Origin: Ricinus communis
Lineage: Eukaryota > Streptophyta > Magnoliopsida > Malpighiales > Euphorbiaceae
Assembly: GCF_019578655.1 (NCBI RefSeq)
Contig: NC_063263.1
Location: forward strand, 17,545,001 to 17,609,000
Direction of reading: 5' to 3'
DNA: 64,000 bases
Part shown: positions 27,231-39,300 of the stretch, in pieces
Position numbering within the stretch: position 1 is the stretch's first letter
How the letters are laid out: every line of letters begins with the position of its first letter
Notes under the pieces: generated by a model
Database searches by the model: none
What the model was told of the DNA's origin: nothing
What the model saw: only the letters and a program-made list of their open reading frames with translations
Position numbers and translations under genes: made by a program

Positions 27231-29059
27231 GAAATGTAACTTATTAATCAATAAATTAATGGAAAAAAATTATAAAATTACACATAAACTTAACTCCTAT
27301 GTGGCAAAAGTAGTACACATGTCAAAATAAAAATCCTACATGTCAAAAATTAAACACCCGTATCAAAAAAAATTTAGATTTCAGAAATTAATATATATAT
27401 ATATATATCATTAATTCACTCAAAAACATAAATTCTACCAATATTAAAAATGGTGGCAAAAATACTCTAAAAGTTTAGATCTTCCCACATTTTACTAGTA
27501 AAAATACCAATTTAGTCACTCTTTTATTGTCATAGTTTATATCAGCGATCAAGACAATAAACTGAAAATGTAAATTCTCTTTTATTTTTGTGTATTTTGA
27601 CTTTTAAAATCATATGCATAATTGTGCTATTATTTAGTAGGCAATGCAGATAGCTTTGATGTTTTCCAATAAAAGCCCCCCAAAATGTTTATTATTTCCT
27701 TCCGAGATGGCTTTACACCTTTCTTTTTTTCCTTTTTCTTAAAGAAGAGACACAAATAGTTGAATTTAATTAGTGAGATTATAAAGCCATCAGCTGTATC
27801 AGATGATATATTTGATAGGATCTTTCAGCTTAGTAAAAGACAAATAGAAATGATGGGTAACTCAATGAAACAAAATTACAACAGTGAAAGACTGGCTTTC
27901 TTTCAAACAAATTCGAAGAAAGTGGCCAGCAAAAGTGTTATGCGTACTATGGTGTGATGCTAGTTCTGCAGTATGTGGCAATGAAGAAAGTTGAAAACGA
28001 TGGAGAAGACAAGACCCTTTTGACAGAGATAGTGGGGAAAGCTCAAAAATAATGTTTCTAATACCCAATTATCCATATGCTATCCACAATGTTATTGTTT
28101 TCTTCCTCTCCTTTTTGAGACATGAATCTCTATTCTATACATGTTGCCTGCAGTTGAAAACCTGGAAAACTTTCTTTCCTTCTATGATCATCTGTCTGTT
28201 AGTTGTCACAAACAAACACTAGCATCGATGGAACTACCTTATTTACTGTATATAAGCATGAGGATAAAAGAGAGTTTATTTCTTTATCACATAAGTAGAA
28301 AAACTGATATTGAATTTCTGATTATTTGTATATAACACATGAAGAATAATAGAATTACAAGATAGGCACTGGATTACTTGGTCCAATATTATTCATTGTA
28401 ACAATATTGGTATATCACATGAACAGCATATCAGAATTTAGTTTTTCATTTTCTATTTATTACAACTCCACTAGTAATATGTGATACTCCCTGTGGATTG
28501 AAATTCCAATATTATAATTGGGCCTTGGAACTAAATAAAAGGAATAGATAAAGACTTACCTATTTGTTTTGGGCTGACAGAGCTTTTTGTTTAAATAGTG
28601 GACGCCGTGTTTTTCAGCTTTACTGCACATGAAAAGGCTAATCCAGCAGCAGCAGTCCGACTTCTCTATCCCCAGATCCAATGCAGATTCAAGTGTCGCT
28701 TTTAGTTTTTGAAAACGGATTTGGGTCCTATCTGCATGCAACAGATCTTACTAGAGCTATCTAATCCATTTCTTCCCAAAAGCAAGACCCAGGCGCAGGG
28801 CCTCTTCCCGTGTTCAACGAGGCCACAACTAAGTTATGCCTAATCAAGGACTCACATAGCAATACGCTGCCTGCAACTTAAGAAAAATAATTCATGTCTT
28901 TCCCAAATCATGCGACTTGGTAATGCAAACTAGTCAAGTACAAAATTGAAGTAATTATAGTTGAAAAATGAAAACACTATGCCGCCCAAAATTGCCAGAC
29001 AGTTGGAAAAGGTTCCAATGATGTTTTGAAGTTATCTATTTTCCCAATGAATGCTTACG

Positions 29060-30442
29060 TCACAGACATTTGTTTATCAGTAGTTGATTTACAAGTTCAC
29101 CTGCACCTCGATGCTCACTGCAACAACACCTAACAAGGGCTTCCCAACCATCAGAATCCAAAGCCATCTTTCTCTTCTCCATTTCCTCCAATACAAAGAA
29201 AGCACCATCAATACTACCAGACTTCATTAGCCCAACAACGAAACAATTAAAAGTTTCAATGCGAGGAGCATGCCTACTTACCAACATTGCATTCAAAACC
29301 TTCAAACCTTCCTCAAATTCACCAACCTGGCAAAACCCATCAGCCAACATTCTGTAAGTAGCCGCATTTGCTTCACAACCACCGATTTGCATTTCAAATA
29401 GAGTTTTATAAGCCTCTGCTACTTTACCTTCCTTGCAAAGATGATTTATCAATATATTATAGATTACAACATCCGGTCTAAACCGCCTTTTCTTCATTTC
29501 AAGAAGCAACAGTTTAGCCTCCTCAATCTTACCTTTCTTTCCAAGATCATTCATCAAAACACCAAAATTCAAATTTTTTGGTTTACATCCTCTATATTCC
29601 ATATCGAATAACATCTTTTTAGCCTCTTTGTACTCACCCATAGAACACAAGCCCTCCATTAACAGCGCATAAGTTACAGCATTCGGGCGTTTGCCTTTCT
29701 TGATCATGTCCTTAAACAAACCCTTTGCTTTACCTAACTCACCATTTCTACACAAATACCCTATAAGACTATTATAAGTAACAACACTCGGTTCCACTTT
29801 TCTCTCAAGCATTTCATCAAACACCTTCCCAGCTTGATACCACTCGCCCTTCTTAAGCCACCCCTTGATTAATATATTAAAAGGAACTGAATTCAAACGA
29901 AAACCCATTTCAGATGACCTATCAAATAACTGCTTTGCATCAAACAATCTATCATTATCAACAAGAACGTTTAGTAACGCATTGAAGGACTGAAGTGTAC
30001 GGATACAGTTAAAACCAGTCATTTCATTAAAAAGCCGAATGGCTTTAGCAACCAAACCAACTTTTCCATAATGTTCAAACAAGGCAATGAAAAGGGTATC
30101 TCTGCAACGAACATTAAAATCCTGCAAATAACCAAGAACAGTTTCAACGGCTTCAAAACGGCGCGAACGGGCAAGCTTGTATACGAGTGCAGAGTATGAA
30201 GGGTAATCATGCCTAAAGCCATTTTGAAGATAGTCGTGAAAGAGAGACAAGGCCTTATCTGGATCTTCTACTTCTTTCACATTGTTCACAAATGGTATGT
30301 CTCTGCGTTGCCTCCTCGTAAAATGTTGATGCTTTTGATTGCCTTTTCTGGGTTTGGCCAAACCAAGAGTTTTATATTGTTGATAGTGAGCTGGATTGAT
30401 ATAACGGTGAATTTGTGTTGTTTTTGGTTTGGAAAGGATCAT
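29060..30442 (-). CDS. P-class pentatricopeptide repeat protein (At1g07740-like)
   Basis: An uninterrupted 460-codon gene encoding a predicted organellar RNA-binding protein. The N-terminus (about 1-50) is basic and poor in acidic residues, consistent with a mitochondrial presequence. From about residue 80 to 430 there are about ten 35-residue PPR motifs, clearest in the middle (for example VTYNSLIGYLCRNGELGKA at 221-239 and DVVIYNILINHLCKEGKVAEA at about 324-344). There is no E, DYW or SMR C-terminal domain, so it is a P-class protein, a group usually involved in RNA stabilisation, splicing or translation. The lack of introns is normal for PPR genes. Sequence and the co-located RAD51D and cupin genes point to the At1g07740 orthologue; its RNA target is unknown. 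Start ATG at 30,442 precedes the presequence-like region with no upstream in-frame alternative needed. Confidence 0.9.
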   Translation of the reverse strand: MILSKPKTTQIHRYINPAHYQQYKTLGLAKPRKGNQKHQHFTRRQRRDIPFVNNVKEVEDPDKALSLFHDYLQNGFRHDYPSYSALVYKLARSRRFEAVETVLGYLQDFNVRCRDTLFIALFEHYGKVGLVAKAIRLFNEMTGFNCIRTLQSFNALLNVLVDNDRLFDAKQLFDRSSEMGFRLNSVPFNILIKGWLKKGEWYQAGKVFDEMLERKVEPSVVTYNSLIGYLCRNGELGKAKGLFKDMIKKGKRPNAVTYALLMEGLCSMGEYKEAKKMLFDMEYRGCKPKNLNFGVLMNDLGKKGKIEEAKLLLLEMKKRRFRPDVVIYNILINHLCKEGKVAEAYKTLFEMQIGGCEANAATYRMLADGFCQVGEFEEGLKVLNAMLVSRHAPRIETFNCFVVGLMKSGSIDGAFFVLEEMEKRKMALDSDGWEALVRCCCSEHRGAGELVNQLLINKCL

Positions 30443-30592
30443 TAAAGCATAAGGTTAGGCAAACAAAGATGATTAGCCAAGGAATCTAATCCTATCAGTA
30501 CACCAAATATGAAATCGCAAATCAGCTAGTGAATCTAGAGATGATGGCGCGCGCTCTCAAATTCGGCCTTTATTTCTTTTCAATTGCCCTTA

Positions 30593-30660
30593 TGGGCCAG
30601 GCCGAGTTTAACTTTGGACCAAGTTTATTCGCCTAGTTCGAAGCTCAAATGATTGGGCCT
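30593..30660 (-). promoter_or_regulatory. Site II (TGGGCC) motifs upstream of the PPR gene
   Basis: TGGGCC occurs at 30,593-30,598 and again at about 30,654-30,659, 150-215 bases upstream of the PPR start codon. Site II motifs are common in promoters of plant nuclear genes for mitochondrial and ribosomal proteins. Motifs seen; function inferred. Confidence 0.5.
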
Positions 30661-30699
30661 AAGTCCGATCCAAACAAACAATACATTTATTTTTACTTA

Positions 30700-30890
30700 T
30701 ATTTTATTTTTATCTGTTTAGTTAATGGGAGTACCAATAGACTTTATACACGATATGAATAGTCGTCCCTTTATATTCGTCATAAAAAAGCCAAAAATCA
30801 CCTACTGTAGAGGACATGACTCGAACATGAGATTTCTCATTCCTAAGAGTAAATGTTCTTGCCAATTGAATGAATCTTACTAAAACTTAA
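30700..30890 (-). repeat. tRNA-derived SINE-like remnant
   Basis: On the minus strand the segment reads CAATTGGCAAGAACAT (A-box-like), then, about 35 bases on, ATGTTCGAGTCATGTCC (B-box-like, compare GGTTCGANNCC), followed by an unrelated body of about 110 bases ending in A/T-rich DNA. This is the usual layout of a tRNA-derived SINE. No target duplication was resolved. Confidence 0.4.
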
Positions 30891-32205
30891 AGGGTCGTTT
30901 GGTTCGTGAAAAAATATAATAGAAGTAAGAATGAGAATGAGAATGAGTGTCGATATTTGATTCATTAAAAATCATTTTGAAATCAGAATGAGATTACTCG
31001 AGAAGTAAATTATTTAGGAAAAATTATTATTATTCCTTTAAGGTTTGTTAAAACTTACAAGTCTAACCATGCATTTTTAAAAGTGAATTAGTATCCCCTT
31101 TGCATTTGTTTCTATTAACTATTATCCCATTCCATCTATTTTTTTTTGTTAGTCAATTGGTCAAAAGACTTAATTGACTAAAAAAAGTCAAATTTAGTCC
31201 TTAAACTTATTATTAAGTATTAAACTCGTCCAAAATTAAGTAATTAATAGATTTTATTAAAATATTATTTTTCTCTTAAAATAATTTAATCTTTTTTCTA
31301 AAAAATTAGTACTTTTTAGTTGATATAACAGTTTAGTATTTTTTTGTTATAAATTTTATCAATATATGCAACATTCTAAAATTTTCTCAATTTGAATAAC
31401 CTAAATTTTTATTCACATCTTAATACTTTGATAGGAGTTATAATTCTCTAATTTGATTTATATAATATAAATTGAATTTATACATTAGAATTTGATAATT
31501 GTGATGAATAGAAATAAAGTATTTAATTATTTTAAAAAATTTAAAAATTACAGAATTTTTTATTATTTTTTATGCTCATCATAAATTCAAAATTAGATTT
31601 CACGTATGATGCTTTTGTATGCTCAAATTATCCAACTTGATTATTACTGGTATTTTCAAGTAATTAAATTTGAGTATAAATGTATCATAAATTATTATAT
31701 GTCATCACTCAGCATACTTAAGTTATAAAATCTTACATGACCTATTATATGCCCAAAGGTTAAATTATGTTAAGATTTTATATCTTTATTTCTTAAAGAA
31801 ATTATATTAAAAAATTAGAATTATAAATATTATACTAAAAATAAAATTACATTATTATGGATGAGTTTGATCCTTTTATTATTTTTAAAAAATTAATTTT
31901 AAATCTTAATTTAATAAAAATTTAATTTTGAATGATATTTATTAATAAGTTTAAGGATTAAATTGAACATTTTTTAGTCAATTAAACCTTTTGACTAGTT
32001 GATTATAAAAAAAATAGATGAAATGAGGTAATAATTAACTGAGACAAACGTCAATGGGGTACTAATTCATCTTTAAAAATACGGAGTTGGACTTGTAAAT
32101 TTTGATATATCTTAAAAGAGTAATAACAATTTTCTCAATTATTTATACCAAACATAAATGTACTTCCGAAAAATAGAATATTTATATCAAACAAGGCTTT
32201 AAAGC
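30888..32205. mobile_element. Outer MITE-like element split by a Mutator-like insertion
   Basis: The left end (CTTAAAGGGTCGTTTGG, about 30,888) is similar to the complement of the right end (AAACAAGGCTTTAAAG, about 32,190-32,205). The GGGTCGTTTGG...CCAAACA-type termini resemble a very common class of small plant DNA elements. Internal DNA (GAATGAGAATGAGAATGAG, 30,926 onwards) is interrupted at 31,017 by the foldback element, and resumes at 32,137. Confidence 0.5.
31017..32136. mobile_element. Mutator-like foldback element (MULE-MITE), 1,120 bp
   Basis: Long terminal inverted repeats of over 200 bases: the left end GGAAAAATTATTATTATTCC pairs with the right end, whose complement reads GAGAAAATTGTTATTAC. 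The pairing continues inwards through ACTTACAAGTC, GAATTAGTA, CATTTGT/CGTTTGTCTC, a long T run, GTCAAAAG, TTAATTGACTAAAAAA and CTTAAACTTATTA. Exact 9-bp direct repeats AATTATTTA flank it at 31,008-31,016 and 32,137-32,145. A 9-bp duplication with long inverted ends is the Mutator superfamily signature. There is no transposase, so it is non-autonomous. Confidence 0.85.
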
Positions 32206-34026
32206 AGAGAATGCTTTCTTTGATCGCGAAATAGGGATGAGGAATATATCATCCGCTTTGTAGCTTTATAGAAATTCAATAAAAATTACCATATAAAACG
32301 CGTACATGACTAAAATAAATATATAAATGTATCTATGTAGGTATATTTATATTTGAATAAATGATATATTAGTATTTATATGTGTATTTTAATATGATAA
32401 TTTATTTTTCTTAAGATTATTATAAAATATTTTATTAAAAAAATAAAATAAGTGAGGATCCTCGTAATTATAGGTAAAGAGATGGATAATCTTTTTTTTT
32501 TTTCTTTAATTCATACAGTGAGAATTGAAATGGCTCGTCTCTCCCTTGCTATGCTTGGCTACAATTCGTGAATCCCCAATTTTGGTTTAAGATTATCGGT
32601 TCACTATTTTATAGCATATGAAACCGGTTCTAAACCGCCCGTTGGGCGGTTCTAATAGTATGAAAAAGAAAAAGAAAATATTAAAAAATTTTAAGTGATA
32701 ATGTACAAAGTAAAATATAGAAAATAGTCTTAATAAAAGATAAAATAGTATTAAAAGAATTTATACATAATACATAAATTGTATACTGTTGTCTAACAAA
32801 CATTTAGCCCTTTTTAATAAGGCAAATGAGATAATTGGAGACTTTATAATGAAGAAAATTTATGGCATTAAAGATATTGGAGATGTATAATGTTCACCCA
32901 CAAAACCAACTACATATTCTTGCTACCAAATTCTGCCTAGAGACTGACTAGGCATAACTTTCAATATTTTGCTGCACCCAAATTCATGTGAGAGTATTTG
33001 ATATTTGAACAAGCTGCACCTCCTTGTTATTCTCAAAATAGCATTAATTGATCACATAATTACATTTTTTAGTAAGAATTAAGAAAGCTTCTTTCTATTA
33101 TATTACCAATATTTAATTATCTTTAATGGAAGATATCATTTTCAGACAAAATTTCCAAGATAAATAATAAATTAATTAACTGAATTGAATTGAGAAGAAG
33201 AAGATGTAAGAAATAGCTTATGTTTTTTATTGTAAGCCCACATATAGAATAGTTAGGATTGATATCTTTTTATTTTCCAGGAATGAAATCTGAAAGATTT
33301 ATTCTCTAAACAGTTGAAGATTTAACAGAGTTATTCTGTTTTCTTTTTCTTTTGTAGATAGCTGTATTAGTACAGAGACTTTATAATATAATTTAATAAT
33401 TTGGATTAATTAAGAAGAGTGTAACTAGATTATTAGGTTATGTAAAAAAAAAAAAAGAATTTCATATTTTATATTTTAAAAATCTAGATATTTGATGATC
33501 AGAAAATCGTATTTTTAACTCTAAAATTAAAAGAGAAAAACTGGCCTCCGATCTTAATCTTTTTGTTCTAATTCCACCCCTGGAATTCATCATAGAAGAA
33601 GCATGAATATCTTTGGTTCACCAGCAGCTGCGACTTAATGAACTAAAATTTAATTGATGTGACGAATTGGTCTATTCTCTTAATTACATTAATTGCTTGG
33701 ACAAAGTGCACATATACAGATGGTAACAACGTTTACGGCTCCATTTTTTTTGTGAATATTAATTTTTTTCAAAGAAAATACTTTTTGACTAGAAACTAAA
33801 TTTCCTTGAATAATTATGATAACAAAAATACTTTTCGTAAGAAAAACGAAGCCTTAACGTATCTTTCTATGAATTTGTTGGATCCATTTAAAGAGATGGA
33901 AAGGGAAAGGGAAAGGGATATAGAAAACCCTTCAATGACATCATTATTTGACTTTTTAGTTTCTGAGATGGAGAAACCCTAGGAATTCATTTGGTGTGCA
34001 GGTGGGTTATTTCTTGTTCCTAAATC

Positions 34027-34036
34027 TATATATAAA
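34027..34036 (+). promoter_or_regulatory. TATA box of the first CYP93 gene
   Basis: TATATATAAA lies 162-171 bases upstream of the start codon at 34,198. It implies a transcription start near 34,060 and a 5' UTR of about 135 bases, with no ATG-initiated long frame in between that I noticed. Confidence 0.6.
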
Positions 34037-34197
34037 CACCTAGTTAGCCCAGCACTACATGCACATGCAATATTTAGGAATTTATACATTAATGCTTAAA
34101 GCAATTCTTCCTTAATATTACACCCAATTTCCTTGGCTTACTGCTTTCAATCATTACAAACAAAATTGTAATTGTTCAATTCCTTGCTAGGCATAAG

Positions 34198-36396
34198 ATG
34201 ATACTAGTCTATGCCATCCTCTTTCTTCTCTCTCTTGTCTTTCTCAAAGTCATCTTCTATAGACACCATCGCCATCTTCCTCCAAGTCCATTAGCCTTAC
34301 CAATCATTGGCCACCTTCATCTCCTTGCACCCTTAATGCACCAAGCCCTACAAAAACTTTCTTCTCGCCATGGCCCTCTGATGTATCTTCGCCTTGGTTC
34401 AATCCATTCTATTGTAGTCTCCAACCCTGAAATGGCAAAAGAGTTTCTCAAGACACATGACCTTACCTTCTCTTACCGTATATTCAATCAAGCCATCAAT
34501 TACCTTACTTATGATGCTGCTACTCCTCTTGCACCCTACAGTTCTCCGTGGATTTTTGTCAAGAAACTGAGCATTTCTGAGCTATTAGGCAGCCATACTC
34601 TTAATAAGTTCCTTCCAATAAGAACCCAAGAATTACATTCTTTTCTTCGACTACTATTCGAAAAGTCTAAAACAGGCGAAACAGTTAATGTTTCGAAGGA
34701 AATCTTAAAATTAACAAACAATATTATCTCTCAAATGATACTAAGCAGTAGATGTTCAGAAACTGACGATGCTGATGGTGGCCGGGTTATAAAACTTGTC
34801 CGCGAGGTGACTGAAATTTTCGGAGAATTTAATGTTTCGGATTTTATATGGATTTTCAGGAATTGGGATTTGCAAGGAATTAGAAGGAGACTCGAGGATA
34901 TTCGAAAGAGGTATGATGCATTGTTAGAGAAAATAATCAAAGAGCGTGAAGAAGCAAGAAAGGAAAAAATTGATAAAAGAGATAGTATTAATGGAGTGAA
35001 GGATTTTCTTGATCTTATGCTTGATGTTGTGGAAGATAGTAAATCAGAGGTGCAATTGAGCAGAGATCACTTGAAGGGATTAGTAATGGTGAGTAATGCT
35101 GTCCATATACATACATATACATAAACTATTGTTAATTGACATTGCATCAGGTGGAAACTTCATATAATTGGTTCTTCTTTTTCCATAGAAAAGTCTTTTT
35201 TAAATCTTTAGGTTATGATGACAACATATGCTAATATCAGTATAAGTTTAAAAGGAAAAAAATCTAGATTGATGTCTTTGCAGCATTTGAAGTTACGTTC
35301 TAGTTTATTATCACTTAGGATCTAGTTTAAAGCAACCCGATACAATAGCTTTCGTCTTCTGTTGTCAATTAATCAATTGTAGGTTAAAGGTTGTTGTCAC
35401 TCCTTTGCCATTTCTGTTGTACTTCGATTCCAGGTCTATTGTGTTGGTAATTCTTATATATTTGTTGCTCCAATGTTTGGGTACATGACATGATTTAGTA
35501 GTATACATTTAAAATAGATAAGAATTATATGTGAATATTAATGAACACTATATGAAGTAAACTATTCTACATATAGCTTTCATTTTCACTTAAAAACTAA
35601 AGCTAATATCCATTCTCTCTCACAATAAAATAAAATGTTTTATTCAAAGTTGCACTAGGCTTGACAGTTAACAATTGCTTACATGATATATAATTGATAA
35701 GTCTCAGCATTTAGATCTCAAAGGATAATCTAGGAATGTGAATTCGTGTAGGACTACCTCACAGCAGGTACTGACTCAACATCAGTTGCAATTGAATGGG
35801 CAATGGCAGAAATCATAAATCATCCAATGGTACTCAAGATAGCAAGAGAAGAGATTGAAGGGGTGGTAGGGAAAGCGAAGCTAGTAAGAGAATCAGATAT
35901 TCCAAATCTTGTATACATTCAGGCCATCATAAAAGAAACCTTTAGGCTTCATCCACCAATCCCATTAATCCTGAGGAGTTCAGTTCAGGAATGCAAAGTG
36001 AAAGACCACATCATTCCTGATAACACTTTATTGATAGTAAATTTATGGGCTATTGGTAGAGATCCTGAAATTTGGAAAAACCCATTAGAGTTTAAACCTG
36101 AAAGATTTATGCCAATAAATAATGAAAGCCCAATTGATGTCAGAGGCCAACATTATCAACTGTTGCCATTCGGTACTGGAAGGAGGAATTGTTCTGGCAT
36201 TTCTTTAGCTATGCAGATCTTGCCTGTAACGTTGGCAACAATGATTCAATGCTTCGATTGGAAGGTGGTTCAGCCAACGAAGACCGACGGTAGCTATCAG
36301 GATAATGCGGTTGATATGACTGAAAAGCCTGGAATAACAGCACCATTAGCACATGATCTTGTGTGTGTTCCTGTAGCTCGTTTCAGTCCCTTCTGA
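34198..36396 (+). CDS. Cytochrome P450, CYP93 family
   Basis: Two exons (34,198-35,088; 35,752-36,396; phase-0 GT-AG intron of 663 bases) give 511 residues, normal for the family. An N-terminal membrane anchor (about 1-20) is followed by the LPPSP hinge, so it should be ER-bound. The I-helix motif is AGTDST (302-307), the K-helix ETFR (359-362), PERF (413-416) and the heme loop FGTGRRNCSG with Cys444. CYP93 enzymes act on flavonoids (flavone synthase II, isoflavone synthase, pterocarpan hydroxylase) or triterpenoids; the substrate here cannot be told. Odd points: helix C reads SPWIFVKK, where the second CYP93 in this window has PYWRFIKK, so the usual Arg after Trp is Ile; and the heme loop has Ser445 where CPG is nearly universal. 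Frame is intact, so it may be functional but divergent. It is tail-to-tail with the second CYP93. Confidence 0.88.
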
Positions 36397-39300
36397 AGTG
36401 TGATTGCCTTTATAATGCGTGTGTGGAAATGTAACTAAATGTTTTTCTTATTAATTTCCTATTTCATTGTATGCCATATTGGTTGGAGAGGACTTGTTCT
36501 AAATTTGATCGGCTGGTCATCTGTTATCAAAATAAATTGAAACTTTACTGTATCAAATTAAAGTTTTAAAGCGGTTTTGTTATCATCATTAGAAGATATT
36601 TCTTCTGATCATATAAATATAATTATTTGCAAAATAAAGTAATCACCACACAATTTCCCCCACATAATGAACCTGCATATATAATTATTCAGATTCATGA
36701 AGTCATTCTGTTTTGCTCGTTCCATCTCCAATAGTTATTTAGATCTATTCTTTGTGTATTCCACCCATGTATATATATCTATATAATTTACAATATGTAA
36801 TATAGAATAATCAGAATACATATAAGTCTTCCAACGCTTTAATGGAAAGAAAGCTAATAAGGAATACATGAAATTCCCTACTAGCTTGTTTATCAAATTG
36901 ATTAAGAACAATGTAAATATAACGTTTCCCCTTCATTCCTCCGCTTTACAAAATGGGACCGTGGATAGTGAGACATGCAAGCTCTTCTCCTCTCCCATTA
37001 ATAGAACATCTGAACTTATTAGTAAAAGGAAAAAAAAAAAAAAGCAATATTATACTTCAGAATTTGGTGGAACAAATTGTACCCTTTGGAGGAGCAAACC
37101 ATATGTTTAATTTTATTCTTCAATTTTAAAAAATTAAATATAAAATAAATACTTATATATTTATATAATGAAAAATTAACAAAATAATGATAAAATTTAG
37201 CGATCAACACAATATATTAAAATTTTGGAGAATTAATAATGAATTACCTAATAGCGACATAATATTATTGACAAATACAAACCGTCTCAAATCTGTTACT
37301 AAATTTGGTATCAATTTATCCGCTGAATTTAGGAATGAATTAGAGACGGAATAAAGACCAACATTAGAAATGAGTTTTAATTTTGCTGCTAAAATATGGT
37401 GCCGGTAGGCATAGCTTTTGTTGATGCCTAACCACAACATATTCTGTCATTAATTAATGACGACTCTTTTTGTTATTAAATTTATAAAAAATTTAGATTT
37501 AAATCATCTTTTCTTTTTGTCATAAAGTAAAAAAAATTTAAAATTGAATGTGCTATATTTAAAAAAATTTAAAATTAATGACTACTGGAAATTTCTCAAA
37601 TCCAATATAGTGATAAATTGTAAGGTCTATGAGAATCAAGGTAAATTTTTTTTTTTCTTTCATATGATCTAAATTTAAAAAATTATAAATGGTATCAAAA
37701 TAAGATCCTTTTTAATAAAATAGATATATTGGGAGAAGCAGATTGATGAAAACTAAGAGTAAATGCCTCCAGATTAGATGTGTTCAAATTTTGCGTCGAC
37801 CATACTTGATTGGACTTGAAATTTTTAAATCTAAGATCTAGCCCAGTTCGATGCGGTTATACAAACCTAAACTTTTGATCAAGTATGGCCTGTCATAAAA
37901 AAATATACAATATTTTCTTTTGTAATTTTTTGGTCTAGCCTAGCTTATTAGACAAGCTTTGAGGATGATATTTTCAAGTTCGCTAAAAAAATAAGTGGGC
38001 TTTTACGAATTTGGACTTGAGCAAACTTAACACACAAAAAAGTAGATGTTTAAATTCAAAATTTTTGCACGAACTTGGATGGATCGAGAAGATACCTAAG
38101 CCCATGAGCAGGTTTACTCTATACCAAAATGTCTAATACGTTTATTCATATTAAATTTAATATTTTGTTCTTATAATTTAAAAGAAAAAGTAAAAAATAT
38201 ATTTCACGGTTAAATATTTCTATATTTAAAAAATTGTGGTTTTCTTTAACAATAAAATATTTTATGACTTTTTAGTCTTTTATTTTTTTTTATTTTTCTT
38301 ACATATTAGTACCTTCCTGGTTATCATCATTATTATTATTTTATAATAATACAATAATATTCGATAATATAATAATTTTATAAGAAATTCTTCATCAAAT
38401 TAGCTATTAGAATATTCTAAAGAAATAGGACTAATTATTTTAAATTTCTGAATTTTACCATATTGCAGTAACATGTCCTTTTAACATTTAATAGTTAATT
38501 ATAGCATTCATGTCTATTATATCATTCTGTAAAAAATAGATGTTAGCTGTGAATAAAATGTCTAAAATATCCTCAATTAGTTAAATATATTGATATTCAT
38601 GAGTTTTATTAAATTTTACTAGTAGATCCCTATATTTTTAATAATTAATTTTAATATTCATTTTATTCTATTAAACTATTACATCCTTCAATCAAAAATA
38701 AATATTTAAAGAAATTAAAATACCAATTTATTCTTACTAAATTTTTCTAAGATTTATTTATATATCCAAAAAATATAATATAATATATTATTAATTCATA
38801 ATAATTAGTTGACTTAACTTAATAATAAATAACTTTTTAATTATAAAAAATATCATCTTATAATTTTTTTCATACAATTTTATATAAGGTATTTATTTAA
38901 TTAAAGTGTCTTAGTAAATTTTTAATTTTTTTTAGTAATTTATAACTTTTTACTTTCAAATATAAAAATAATTAATATTTTTCCAATAAAATTTAAAATA
39001 TTATTTTAAAATTTCTTAATATATGTTTAGAATTTGAATTAAATATTTTAGCATCCCAAAGAAGGATGTTAAAATTAATTATTGAAAATAGAGGAACCTG
39101 TTAATGCAATTTGATAAAATTCAGAGATAATAAGGTTTGTATATTTATAAAAGTATGATTAATTTCATTCAATGAGAAAGATATAATAATTAACTATTAA
39201 AAAGAAAGACATCAACTAGTGTAATATGACAAAAATCAGGAATGCTAATTCTAAAAAATTATAATATTTTATTATTAGGAATTATTTTTTATTCTTAATA

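Larger units (their letters stand above)
23362..29059. other. Intergenic region between the NAKR-type gene and the PPR gene
   Basis: Contains a MITE-like foldback (24,195-24,480), an AT microsatellite (25,300-25,335), an 80-bp tandem repeat (27,035-27,230) and otherwise AT-rich unique-looking DNA. Near 28,556-28,890 the composition becomes more balanced and a 61-codon minus frame ends at a good splice-donor-like GTAAGT (minus strand at about 28,552). This could be part of a 3' UTR of the PPR transcript or an unrecognised exon. No protein was recognised. Confidence 0.55.
30443..34197. other. Intergenic region between the PPR gene and the first P450 gene
   Basis: The two genes are divergent, so both promoters lie in this interval. 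It is largely occupied by a SINE-like remnant (30,700-30,890) and a nested pair of transposon-derived elements (30,888-32,205). The remainder (32,206-34,020) is AT-rich with no recognisable gene; the last 180 bases carry the P450 TATA box and 5' UTR. Confidence 0.6.

Noticed and set aside
37200..37600. Possible CACTA element end
   Set aside because: Only subterminal-like CCGTCTC/GAGACGG motifs and one weak ACTACTGGAAATT match; no paired terminus or 3-bp target duplication, so not called as a separate element.
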